From assembly GCA_018398765.1 (NCBI GenBank), contig JAHBMJ010000909.1:1-36675 (forward strand): 36,675 bases of DNA. The letters run 5' to 3'. Origin of the DNA: Chromera velia. Lineage: Eukaryota; Sar; Chromeraceae. Under the pieces are notes generated by a model that saw nothing but the letters and a program-made list of their open reading frames with translations, did not search any database and had not been told where the DNA came from. Of the stretch, positions 20,985 to 35,611 are shown piece by piece; within the stretch, counting starts at the first letter, position 1; each line of letters begins with the position of its first letter. The position numbers were made by a program, and so were the translations under genes.

Positions 20985-21780
20985 TGTGATGCTTTATGTT
21001 CCAAGCCTTTTCCAGTAACTTAGATACAGTTAAAGATTTTAGTGAGATTGACTGTTCAGAAGCACTTTGACTTTGTTGAGATCTCTATTCCCATTAGGTT
21101 CAACACAAGCAAAGCCTACTAAGCAGTAAATCGTCAGCTTAATACTGCTCTTAGAACCTAAGTTAAAAGAGTGTTTTACTAGATGTATGCTTTCCTACGC
21201 ACGGCCCTAGTGTGCGATAGCGGGAAAAACACCTCTTAAGGGGAAGGTGCCAGCATAGCATCACAAGCGATTAAGCAGATTAACCTCTGTAGGCCTAGAA
21301 AGAGAATCGACTTAAAAGTCATTGCCTATCTTGGAAAGATCCACTGCCATTTCACACTTTATTTGGGCGTGCCACCACATTCAGATCCGATTAAACGCCC
21401 GGTCTGAATTTGGAAAACACCCAGACCCAATTATAGGCCGCGTGGTCTGCATTCGGAAGGAGCTGATTACACAATTATATAAAAGAATGTAAGGGGATCC
21501 GATTATGAACAACAATATCCATATCCACAAGAATTGGAGCTGGAACTATGGGAATACAGACGAGGGAGCTGGAGAGGGAATTGATTCGATTGATTTGAGT
21601 GACTTGCGTTTTGATTGATTTTGTATTTGTTTGCTTGCTTTAGACTCTGTTTTGTATTGTTTCTACGTTTATACTTCCAACTTTCATACTCTTAAATTGC
21701 TAGTTGCATTCATTGTATACCTTCATTCATCTACCTTTACATAACTGACCGTCTTTTCCTCCCGGAAGTAAGGTACAACA
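20985..21780 (+). repeat. 5' LTR
   Basis: This 796-bp LTR starts TGTGATGC and ends GTACAACA. A TATA box (TATATAAAAG, 21476-21485) probably starts the genomic transcript. It matches 29125-29965 along its length with scattered substitutions and lacks 45 bp present there (blocks of 30 and about 15 bp). Confidence 0.92.
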
Positions 21781-21782
21781 CG

Positions 21783-21799
21783 TGGTGACGCCACTGCTC
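21783..21799 (+). promoter_or_regulatory. primer-binding site
   Basis: TGGTGACGCCACTGCTC starts 2 nt after the LTR. The TGG start fits the complement of a tRNA CCA end. The tRNA species was not identified. Confidence 0.55.
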
Positions 21800-22110
21800 A
21801 AGCTTGGGCGGAGACGAAACTGCGACCAACCTTCCGATTTGGACTAGAACACCTGCACACAAGATCAACCCAACAAAGGAGAGTTACTTCACTAAGCACC
21901 TCCAGGACTTGGAAACGGAAGTCAAAAGAAGAACAAACCAGTAGAAATCTCTTGAAGGACGTTCAGACTTTGTGCTGGATTAATTCTGGGGACACACACT
22001 GGTGCACAGTCCGTTCTTTTCGGAAAGGAGAAGAAGAGCACTAAACCTGGAGACAGGGAGACAGATCAGTTGCGCCTAACACTAACTACACTTACTACCT
22101 ATCTGGGTCT

Positions 22111-22620
22111 ATGTGCCTGAAACGTACGGAGACTTTGAATAAAAAGAACACTAGAGAGATCACAATGGCCCCAAAGACAAGAAAGAACACCAAGGAGACT
22201 GCACAAGGAGAAGAACAACCAGGGAACGTTCACGAGACTCAAAGCAAGGTTCTAAAGCCGTCAGCCAAGAAGGCTACAGCCAGGAACACAAAGCCAATAC
22301 AAAAGAAGGGACAAGCCTCGACACCAAAAACCAAAAAGGTTATGGTGAAGAGATAAGAAGGGAAAGAGAATCGAGCGAAGACCCAATCACGGTCACGCGG
22401 ACGTCAGTCAACAGAAAGAAGAACACCAAACGTCAACGAGAATCAGATCTTCGAGACAGAGGACCCTTTACATCAGACAGAGCAAAACACCCCAGACGTT
22501 CAGATACATACAGGAGACCAAGCACAAGAAGAACGCCTACACCCAGGGCTACGAGAATCACTAGAACTGAGCATGCATAGACTGATCGAAATGAACAGAG
22601 ACCTCATCAACAAGATATGA
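22111..22620 (+). pseudogene. gag N-terminal part, Lys/Thr-rich, one internal stop
   Basis: The frame opens at 22111, with an alternative ATG at 22165 (MAPKTRKNTKET). It gives a strongly basic, Lys/Thr/Gln-rich segment, hits TAA at 22354 and stays open to TGA at 22618-22620. It ends in an amphipathic stretch (LELSMHRLIEMNRDLINK). The next gag part lies in another frame, open from about 22598, so a shift around 22600-22620 separates them. It resembles the variable N-terminal region of chromovirus gag; function is inferred from position only. Confidence 0.55.
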
Positions 22621-23746
22621 GATCAAGAAGAAGAAGAAGAAGGGAAACGAGAATAAGAACGAGACAGATACAAAGGACAAGAAGTCCTTCCACTACAAGT
22701 TGACGAAGTCTCACATGAAACAGGACCGCACCGCGAAGCGCTGCCAAAATTTCCCACCGAACCCGCTTTTCCGCCCTCCTCCAAAATTTTACATCAAACA
22801 GGACCAGACCGCGAAGCGCTGCCAAATTTTCGATAGCAACCAACAACTGACCGGCGATCAAAAGATGGACAGATGTGGGAAAAAGGGACGCGGAAAAACA
22901 GAACACTTGGTAGTACACGATCAGGACGAGAAATCAACAAGACAGTTAGATGACCACACGGTCAAGAGCCAATCAAGGACACCTGAAGGAGTACATAAAG
23001 GCCATTCACAGATAGTGTCAATGGGAGAGATATCTAGACCCCTTGCTCCTCCCATCACGCCACAGGTAGGTCTACCCAAAGTAAAGATGGAATTACATAT
23101 ATTCAAAGGAGAACGAGCACAAGCACAGCAATTCTGGAATGGGATAACTAGGTTCTTCACGAGACTTGGATGGTCATTCGAGGATTTCAGAGACATTCAC
23201 TTTCCGTCCACTTTACAAGGAAGGGCAAAAGACTGGTACGATAAGATTCCTTTCAACCGACTTTCCTCTGTAAATACAAAAGACGAGCTGAAAGCGATCT
23301 TCATGAAGAAATTCGGACCGATAAAAACTGACCCCAAAACAGCTGAAAAGAGTTTATACAACGGTTACCTCAAACAACGAGATGACAAAACCACCCAGGC
23401 ATATGGAGAGAGATTCAAGGCCCTCTGCAAAGATGGAAAAAAGGATGTGGATGACCCTTCTGTATTCAAATTATTCATCCTGGGAATAAACGAACGGTTT
23501 CCTCAGGCGAAATTCAATTTGTCCATGCAGAAAGAGACCTTCCATTCCTTTGAACCTTTATTATACATGGCTATTAAAATGATGACCTGCAAACCGGGCA
23601 CTCTCACCACATTGGTCTTTGCCATCAGAATGCCCCACACGGATGAGTGGAACAAAGGACTCCAACTAGACTGTCAAAAAGAGAAGACAAACGAAGATAA
23701 GGAAACAAAAGGCTTCGCTCTCAAGGAGGCAGAAGAACAACGCTGA
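22621..23746 (+). pseudogene. gag capsid-like region (Retrotrans_gag type)
   Basis: An ORF from about 22700 (non-ATG start; first ATG at 22715) to a TGA at 23744-23746 carries the typical Ty3/gypsy capsid pattern. Its blocks are FKGERAQAQQFWNGITRFF, FPSTLQGRAKDWYDKIP, ELKAIFMKKFGPI, TQAYGERFKALCKDG and LFILGINERFP. This helical region builds the virus-like particle. A 40-bp direct duplication lies near the start (22715-22753 and 22792-22831, 77 bp apart). Upstream the same frame is open and Lys-rich. The terminating TGA is followed at once by an in-frame ATG, with the zinc knuckles in the same frame. Confidence 0.8.
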
Positions 23747-23992
23747 ATGAACAAGGTGCATTTGCAAGTGTCAGCCGTGATGGATACTCTTTCGAGACAG
23801 CTAACGTGCCAGAGGTGTGGAGGAAAAGCACAACATTCGCTGGAAGGATGCCGGCTGCCTCCTTTAATTGAATGTTACTACTGTAAAGAAAAGGGACACA
23901 TCAAAGCTACGTGCAACAAGTGGAAAAGAAACACTAGCAACGATAGTATGAGAGAGCAATTAAGGATCAGTGAAGACCGACCTTCATGGTAA
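23747..23992 (+). CDS. nucleocapsid zinc knuckles
   Basis: This ORF of 81 codons directly follows the gag TGA in the same frame. The first knuckle, CQRCGGKAQHSLEGC, is C-x2-C-x5-H-x4-C, one residue longer than standard. The second, CYYCKEKGHIKATC, is the canonical C-x2-C-x4-H-x4-C. Such knuckles bind and package the element RNA. The frame ends in TAA at 23990-23992. It may be made by readthrough of the gag stop or by reinitiation, or the stop may be decay. Confidence 0.75.
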   Translation: MNKVHLQVSAVMDTLSRQLTCQRCGGKAQHSLEGCRLPPLIECYYCKEKGHIKATCNKWKRNTSNDSMREQLRISEDRPSW

Positions 23993-24154
23993 CGACCCTA
24001 ACTACGTTAATATGGGCTTCAACGGAGAGATCAGGAATGAAGAGCCGAACGCAGACCGCACCCATTTGACCAAAAGAATAATAGGGCACATCAGCGGGCC
24101 AACTATACAGAGAGACCCTCGCCATTCGTCAATGACCACCTTCCTCCTGTCATC

Positions 24155-24403
24155 ATGACCGAGGAGGAACTGAGACAAGACGGACTTGACGCAGACAATG
24201 ATGACGAAGAAGGAGAAATGCAAGACTTCGAAGTAGAAGAGATACAAGGGAAACGTGTTAGAAATGGGCAAACAGAATTTTTGGTAAAGTACCTGGGATA
24301 CGAACAAGCAAAATGGACCAAGGAAAAGTATCTAGACTGCCCACAACTGGTGGAGGAATTCGAGAGAAGTCAGAGGAGGAAAAGAAGGAAGACAACCAAA
24401 TGA
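24155..24403 (+). CDS. chromodomain protein or fragment
   Basis: This 82-residue ORF has an acidic start (MTEEELRQDG, then DNDDEEGE) followed by a chromodomain at about residues 23-70. Visible blocks are FEVEEIQGKRV, EFLVKYLGYEQAKWTKEKYL and CPQLVEEFERS, with a basic RRKRRK end. The aromatic-cage positions are occupied by Phe, Tyr and Trp, so binding of a methylated histone tail is plausible. The frame is the same as the capsid and zinc knuckles, with stops between. Its ATG overlaps the TGA of a short ORF (23970-24158) as ATGA. In chromoviruses this domain ends integrase; here no integrase precedes it. It ends in TGA immediately followed by ATG. Confidence 0.8.
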   Translation: MTEEELRQDGLDADNDDEEGEMQDFEVEEIQGKRVRNGQTEFLVKYLGYEQAKWTKEKYLDCPQLVEEFERSQRRKRRKTTK

Positions 24404-24613
24404 ATGAAGGAAAAGGGACGTCGTACGTGGAGACACTCCAAGCAATCAGCTGGAGTACCTCCGTACAAACTTTTTGGTTTGCGGTTTTACATTTCTGCTA
24501 TCACATCTCTCTTTTGGTTCTCTTTTCTTTTTTTTTATCTTCATGGACTCTTCTTATGTTTCTTCAAACATGATGTATTATACGTATGTACAAAAGAGTG
24601 GTTGATCAAGTAA
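24404..24613 (+). other. short in-frame ORF after the chromodomain, hydrophobic
   Basis: Starting at the ATG abutting the chromodomain TGA, 69 codons give a basic start then a Phe/Leu-rich hydrophobic stretch (about residues 23-55). The DNA here is T-rich, so the hydrophobicity may be a composition effect. No family is recognised. Confidence 0.25.
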
Positions 24614-24689
24614 ATAAGTAAAAAAAAATGTGTGCAATCAGACTATAAAAGCGAGGAATCCGTTCAGGGCAAACAGGAACGACTGAGGC

Positions 24690-24726
24690 TTACCGACTTG
24701 TAAAAGGGCCCGCACACGACCGGTAA
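24690..24726 (+). other. stem-loop A, copy 2
   Basis: The outer stem TTACCG (24690-24695) pairs with CGGTAA (24721-24726). The inner pairs TGT (24699-24701) and ACG (24716-24718) form U-G, G-C and U-A pairs, around a loop with GGGCCC. Relative to 622-658, the changed outer pair (T-A to C-G) and an inner pair (A-T to G-C) are compensatory. A TATAAAA lies about 45 bp upstream, near 24644. Confidence 0.6.
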
Positions 24727-25703
24727 ACCGAGGGAAGACCTGCACGCAGTCAAAAGAGCGAATAAGGAAGATAAACCAGGAGTTTTGAGATACGGTGACT
24801 CTCATCTGCGGAGGCCTGAGGATAGGGCTAAGTGGGAAACTCATCTGTCTGGTTTGAGAATAAGGAGGAAAGGGCAGTGCCGGCGCAGCCCTGTATCACA
24901 ATACAAAGAGTACAAATTCGGTAGCAGAGGATCGATATGGACAATCGATCAAGTGCAGCACTCAACCACAGGTTTTGAATGAGCAGGTTGGCCACCTGTG
25001 ATTTCAAGACCGGCCAGACAGACAAACCGGCAGCTATGCGCAGCTACACAGAAGTTGCTCGAGATATCAATCCCCCTCTCGGAGTTCATCATGCAGAAAA
25101 CCGGAAAGGGTTTCAGAGGAGCAAAACAGAAGGGTTCGAGTGAGTGCAAGGCCGGAAATGGTCTCAACTGAGTTAAACAGGAACAGACAGTCAGAAGTGA
25201 AGCACAGAATCTCAAGGAACACAAATCAGTCGGTCAATCAGCAGAAAAGTCAAGTACGCTTTCTCTTACACGAATAGAGAACAAGATCGAGATAAAGAAG
25301 GTAGAGTAACCTCCTACCTACCGATTCACATGTCCCGAATTGTTGTCGATGGATGACGATCGACTTGAAGATCATCTCCAGGAACGAAGACTGAATGAAG
25401 ACGGACCAAGGAGATGGACAACGAACATCAGCACATTCCACCAGCTTCGGTGCCAGAAGAGCAAAGATGGGAGCAAGCCTGCAAGTATATGTCAACGACA
25501 TCAACGGAACGACCAACAGAAGACGACCAAAATTGAGAACGAAGGGGGAAAAAGACGATGATAGAAACACGAGACCTAGCTGTCAGTCTCAAACTTATGT
25601 GGATTGCGTGCAGAATTCTTACGGCCTGAATACTCGCGCACATGTTTTATCACCGTATGACAATGCCACACATGCATGCACATCGATCAGTATTGCAAAC
25701 ATG
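24727..25703 (+). other. non-coding internal region of the LTR element
   Basis: Purine-rich sequence with only short ORFs, none recognisable. It lies between stem-loop A and the LINE fragment. Confidence 0.4.
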
Positions 25704-27150
25704 ACTTCTGTTTCGGTTTTGTGTTCTCCCCAAGCTGGGTTTCCTTCTACATTTGATGGCAGATGCAATTCCAACATCAATGTGGCAGGCGGCTGATGAC
25801 ATGCTCTTGAAGAAATGTACTCGAGGGCTTGGCATTGCTGAGAATGAGTGGACCCTACACCAAACAGTGCAGGCATCCCTTCCATTGTCGCAAGGGGGGC
25901 TGGGCATACACAGGTATAGTCTCATACAAAAATGTGCGCTGGTAGGATGTTATGCATCCTGCCTAGCAGACGTACTGAAGAGGCTTTTGGTGCAAGGGTA
26001 TGCGAACAACCCAGATGAGATGTGGAAGAAAGTTTCGAGGGAGGGATGGTCTCAGAAAGCCCAAGAAGCGTTCTACAGACTGCAGAACGATCATCAGGAT
26101 GCAGTCAGTGGAGCGCCAGAGCGGTCGTTGCTGAAAGCATCATGGAGAGATTGCACAGAGGCATGGAGAGGTGAAGGGGCAAAGGGGGTGCAAGGGAGGC
26201 TCTATGATACTTTGCAGGCAGCGACGAGAAAACGACTGTTGGGAGAGCTGCCGGGCAGTAGCCGTCCTACGCTAGAGACGCCTCCAAGCTTAGATGAGAA
26301 GGGACAGATTCGCTTGAGAAGTTGCTCTGGCAATGGAGCCTCAGCATGGCTTGGAGCCATTCCTTTTGACAGCAACCACAAGATCTTCCCACCGCTTTTT
26401 CGTACAGCCATGCGCGTACGGCTAGGCCTTCGTATCCCAGAGCTGGTACGACAACCAGTCTGCGGCTGCGGACAGAGGGGGGACTTGGAGGGTGTTCATG
26501 GAGGAAAGTGTCCAACGGGAGGAGGTCCGTGGAGAAGGCACCAAAAGGTTGGGGCAGCATTTTTTGAGCTGTTAACGGGGGTAAGGTACTGTACGGTTGG
26601 GGGGGAGACGACGATGGGATCGTTGGGGCTCGATTTGACAGGACCGTTGGCCGAGGAACGCGACAAACGACCAGACTTGTTCGCGTCTTTGCCGAATGGG
26701 GACTCCATTCTAGGGGATGTGGCTCTGATCCACCCGATCCAGGATGCAACCCGCCTGCACAGAAACGCCAAGAAAGCAGGGGCTGCAGCTAAGGAGAAAG
26801 AGGGGAAGAAACATACCCACTACGATGATGCCTGCAGAGCAGTGGGCATTCGTTTTGTCCCTTTGGTTTTTGAGACCTATGGAAGGCCTGGGGGAGAAAC
26901 AGTGCAGTTCGTGAAAGAGATGGTGAGACAGGTTACAGAGAGGTTGGGGGAGATGAATGATGCGCCAGCACGTCAGAAAATTGCTGACAGATGGTGGAAA
27001 ACGTTGTCAGTAGCGGTTCAGAAAGCTGTAGCGTCTACAATCTTGGCATCTGTGCAGGCAAGCCGCGGTGCACGCGGTACACAGGTTACAGAGATGCTGC
27101 TTGGGAGGGAGTTTTCGGCCTACGTGGGCCTTGCAGAGAAGAAAGAGTAA
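25704..27150 (+). pseudogene. C-terminal fragment of a LINE RT with restriction-like endonuclease
   Basis: A long ORF (first ATG 25756; frame open from about 25704) encodes about 465 residues. It starts within the post-RT region (LPLSQGGLGIHRYS). It has a Cys/His cluster CGCGQRGDLEGVHGGKC (about residues 236-253) as in R2-type elements. A PD-(D/E)XK-like endonuclease region follows, with RPDLF (about 306), GDVALIHP (about 321-328) and a Lys/Tyr then FVPLVFETYG block (about 350-377). The catalytic RT palm is missing, so it is 5'-truncated as is usual for LINEs. In the intact family the endonuclease nicks target DNA for target-primed reverse transcription. It lies inside the LTR element on the same strand. 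The ORF has no internal stop, unlike the surrounding gag and pol debris. Confidence 0.7.
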
Positions 27151-29063
27151 AAGAATGAGGGGGGGGCCAGCAGGGGCGCTGGCAAGAGAATTGAAAGAAA
27201 GAGAAAGACCATTTTGATGTTTAAGAGATAGAAAAGACATAAATGGAGAGAAGAGCCTGACAACATCAGATTGAAGAAACATGACAAAGGAGCTAAAAGC
27301 CGCTAAGCATGCAAAAGAATTTATGGATGTAAAGAAAAGGTTTAATAAAGAAATGTTGAGGAGAAACAAATTTTTTTAATGGGCTGAGGAACCCATTGAA
27401 GAAAAAGCTGGGGAAACGAAAAGGAAGACCACAACGCTCATCCATAGATAGGCAGAGTTGACCACGCAAACACACGGAGAATGAAAGGTATTAATTTTTG
27501 TCCACCGTGGAGTAGTATAAGCTAGGCGCGGCGGCCTAGTTCGAGGGGCTTGCGCTTGTAACAGATTGGCCATAATAGACGGACAGGACCTATGCCTAGG
27601 CAAGATGCATACTGGCCCAACAAAGGACCAGAGAAACACTAAAGAGTATTGCAAACGCATGCATGTACGCGTACGTACATACAGACGTTACGTGTGGTTA
27701 ATCTGTCAGACACGTATATACCGTCTGTACCTATATTTCACTTCATTACATTGTATCACATTGCATTCTTATGCTACATGTTCTACTTATGCTACATGAA
27801 GAGTAATAGTACTCAAGCTGGAATCACACAGAAAGATTGACTTATGTACTTGACAAATATTAAACTTGGAGAATCGTATCAACTTGACAAGCAACACCCC
27901 TATTGTAAGCAACACTGGAGTTTGTATAACACCAAGCCGTCTTTAAACCATACATGCCACCTCTTAGGCCACTTCTGAAGTGTGCACCTTGTTACATGAT
28001 TGAAACAGTTGACCCACCAGCCCTGGAACTCTTCTTGTTAGTGTCATTGGTGCTTATTTCAGTAAATTGTGCCAAAGTGATTGAATGTAATAAAAATAAA
28101 TTTCTCAGTCCTTTATCGACTTTCTTTTCCCATTTTTTTATATACGGCTCTGTACACATCGCCCTATCTTGCATGCGTGGTAAATTGATATCTGTATGCA
28201 TGAAATAGCCTGAATAGACTTGCATAGGAGAAAAACGTTGTAAGATCGAATGAAGAGGAATGGTCAAGTAAGAATCTTTCAAAGAGAATGGTAGAGAGCA
28301 TGCCGCCTGTCTGACCTGGGCTGGTGATTGCAGTGAGTAGAGCCCTGAAAAGCCTCATGCAGCTGCGTCCGATAGGAGTTTGCATACCTGTCTGTGCACA
28401 TAAATATGTGAAGAGGACAGAAGCGTTCCTAGAAGTCTGGCCTCATATAGAAGGTTGCTTGTTGCTTGTCTACCACTATTGGAAGACTTGGTTTCAAAAT
28501 AAAAAAAATAGAACCATGAGCTCATTTTTTTTTCCTTTTTTAAATAGACAGCTTGCGTGTCTGGACATGATTGACGAAAGGAAAGATGGAGAATATATTT
28601 TGCGTGTCTTTACTTCATTCAAGTTCGAAATTCATTCATGAGTTGAGAACTCGTTGGCATGTCAATTTTATTATAGAACGGGACAAAGAAAATGAAGGGA
28701 AACATGAAGAGGCGACCTCAAGTCAATTATTGGAGTCAGCCATACTTTCACCAAGAGCTCATGATATTGCACTGTCTAAAACGGAAAGCGATGAGGAAGA
28801 GAGGCGGTTGACAATAGCATTTCGCGTCTATAACAGAAGTGTCCCATTTTTTCCTGCCTTGCGTGAAAACAATGGGAAGGCAGCTGAATGCTTATTTGTG
28901 TAAGTAGAAAGGAATGTGTGATGTCATTAAGAGCCAGTTGGATTTGAACCCTTTTATTCCGTATGAGTATGTTTGCCAATGAAGTGATTGACGATAATGA
29001 AATTAAATTGCAGACTCCGTGGCATGAATCCCCTGGTATTCTCTACCGTGGAGAGAGACTGGT
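27151..29063 (+). other. LINE 3' tail and AT-rich internal region of the LTR element
   Basis: An AATAAA at 27344-27349 may mark the LINE 3' end. No poly-A tail or clean insertion duplication was found. Further ORFs (for example 27954-28208, 28571-28903) are short and unrecognised. Near 28910-28928 AGGAATGTGTGATG imitates the purine tract plus LTR start found at 29114-29131, as if part of that junction were duplicated. Confidence 0.45.
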
Positions 29064-29083
29064 TGAGCGCGTGGAACCGCTCA
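29064..29083 (+). other. stem-loop B, copy 2
   Basis: TGAGCG (29064-29069) pairs with CGCTCA (29078-29083) around the 8-nt loop CGTGGAAC. It sits about 40 bp before the 3' LTR and is the counterpart of 1742-1757. Confidence 0.55.
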
Positions 29084-29110
29084 GAGCTTCACTGTGTTCA
29101 GCTCTTGCGT

Positions 29111-29124
29111 AAGAAGGGAGAATG
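29111..29124 (+). promoter_or_regulatory. polypurine tract
   Basis: AAGAAGGGAGAATG lies directly before the 3' LTR start TGTGATG and is near-identical to the tract at 1763-1776. Confidence 0.65.
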
Positions 29125-29965
29125 TGTGATGCTTTATGTTCCAAGCCTTTTCCAGTAACTTAGATACAGTTAAAGATTTTAGTGAGATTGACTGTTCAGA
29201 AGCACTTTGACTTTGTTGAGATCTCTATTCCCATTAGGTTCAACACAAGCAAAGCCTACTAAGCAGTAAATCGTCAGCTTAATACTGCTCTTAGAACCTA
29301 AGTTAAAAGAGTGTTTTACTAGATGTATGCTTTCCTACGCACGGCCTCAGTGTGCGATAGCGGGAAAAACACCTCTTAAGGGGAAGGTGCCAGCATAGCA
29401 TCACAAGCGATTAAGCAGATTAACCTCCGTAGGCCTAGAAAGAGAATCGACTTAAAAGTCATTGCCTATCAGTCATGCGGTGTGGTGTAGCGACACATCC
29501 TTGGAAAGATCCACTGCTATTTCACACTTTATTTAGGCGCGCCGCCATATTCAGATCCAATTAAACGCCTGACCTGAATTTGGAAAACACCCAGACCCGA
29601 TTATAGGCCGCGTGGTCTGCATTCGGAAGGAGCTGATTACACGATTATATAAAAGAATGTAAGGGGATCCACAAGAATATAAGGGAATTATGAATAACAA
29701 TATCTACATCCACAAGAATTGGAGCTGGAACTACGAAAATACGGATGAGGGAGGTGAAGAGGGAATTGATTCGATCGATTTGAGTGACTTGCGTTTTGAT
29801 TGATTTTGTATTTGTTTGCTTGCTTTAGACTCTGTTTTGTATTGTTTCTATATTTATACTTCCAACTTTCATACTCTTAAATTGCTAGTTGCATTCATTG
29901 TATACCTTCATTCATCTACCTTTGCATAACTGACCGTTTTTTCCTCCTGGAAGTAAGGTACAACA
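29125..29965 (+). repeat. 3' LTR
   Basis: This 841-bp LTR is the partner of 20985-21780, with the same TATATAAAAG box (near 29645). It carries a 30-bp block (29471-29500) and an extra segment of about 15 bp near 29671-29686 that the 5' LTR lacks. The CACT target duplication follows at 29966-29969. Confidence 0.92.
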
Positions 29966-29969
29966 CACT

Positions 29970-30932
29970 TAGCAGTTCATTACAATAGCCCGGAAAGCGA
30001 AATTAACTTTAGACTCGGAATTAACTGGAGTCGGAAGTGTTTGAGTTTTATTAAGTACCCTCTCAGCGATATTTCTGGGGTAATGATGAAATTGCGTGTG
30101 TCATACAGTTTTTCAATCGGAGATTTAATACGTACGTCGACATCCGAGGCCTCCCACCTCGTAAGTAACCCTCGGCTACGCTTTCCGGGCCACATGCAGA
30201 CCCTGTTGGGGTAACACCCCTGGAAAGCAAAGTGGGGGGCACTTACAAAACAAAAATACCCCAGCCCATACATGCATGGTGTCTTTCGCCAAAAAAAGAC
30301 CCCGGAAAGATCCTGCCCCAAATGGTTTAGAAAAGCGTGTATGAACCCGCGTTGTCATGTATGCGTGCGTCAGTGGCCCTGGAAAGCGACAGGCTGCATC
30401 CCCGGGCTTTTTTCCTGGGGGAGGGGGGGTTCTGCGGCTTTTCCCGCGGGGGGGGGGGTCGGCGCGACCGCCCGATCGGCTGGCCGGCGTGCGTTAATCG
30501 TGAAGTTCTCATTTTTCTTGCTTTCCGGGGCCGTTCGCAAGCTTGCTTGCGTCAGATGGACGTACCGACGGGTCCGCCTGGACGCACGCCGCTTCCGCCT
30601 ACTCACGCGACCCCATGCATGCATTCCATGATCGATATTCCATGGCATAATTTCCATGAATTTCCAGCTGCGAAGTGCATGAGAGCAAATTATAAGAGAT
30701 GTCGCGTCAAAAGGGCAACCAATGCCACCAACCATAACCAATCATTACAGGGTACGTCTGACGAAAGGCATCACGAGGTATCACAAGACCAACTTTGTGT
30801 CGCAACCTTATCACTGTGAACAGGACTTCCGTAGTCGCAACTGTATCACTGTATCACTGTGATGGTACGAGAAAGCATCTGACTGAAGTGGAAGTACAGG
30901 AACCATCGACTCCATAATTGATCCCTCAGACG
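29970..30932 (+). promoter_or_regulatory. upstream region of the PTB/hnRNP L-like gene with a repeated CCCGGAAAGC motif
   Basis: GGAAAGC/GCTTTCC-type motifs with adjoining C or G runs occur near 29990, 30180 (inverted), 30218, 30302, 30380 and 30520 (inverted), suggesting a recurrent cis element. GC-rich poly-C and poly-G tracts lie at about 30400-30460. Three ATCACTGT repeats occur near 30810-30860. No TATA box is clear. A CCCTCAG just before the ATG could be an acceptor for an untranslated exon. Confidence 0.4.

Positions 30933-35611
<4,679 letters not shown>

Larger units (their letters stand above)
20985..29965 (+). mobile_element. LTR retrotransposon with gag and chromodomain but no pol
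   Basis: The 5' LTR (20985-21780) and 3' LTR (29125-29965) both start TGTGATG and end ACAACA, and both ends of the element are flanked by CACT (20981-20984 and 29966-29969). A PBS-like TGG site follows the 5' LTR and a purine tract precedes the 3' LTR. The internal region holds a broken gag, two zinc knuckles and, only about 160 bp later, a chromodomain of the type normally found after integrase. Protease, RT, RNase H and integrase are absent. A truncated LINE with its own ORF sits inside. The layout suggests a non-autonomous derivative of a Ty3/gypsy chromovirus (TR-GAG-like) mobilised in trans. LTR differences show it is not recent. Confidence 0.88.

Noticed and set aside
28934..28960. tRNA T-arm on the minus strand (GGTTCAAATCC)
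   Set aside because: No matching D-arm, anticodon arm or acceptor stem could be found upstream.
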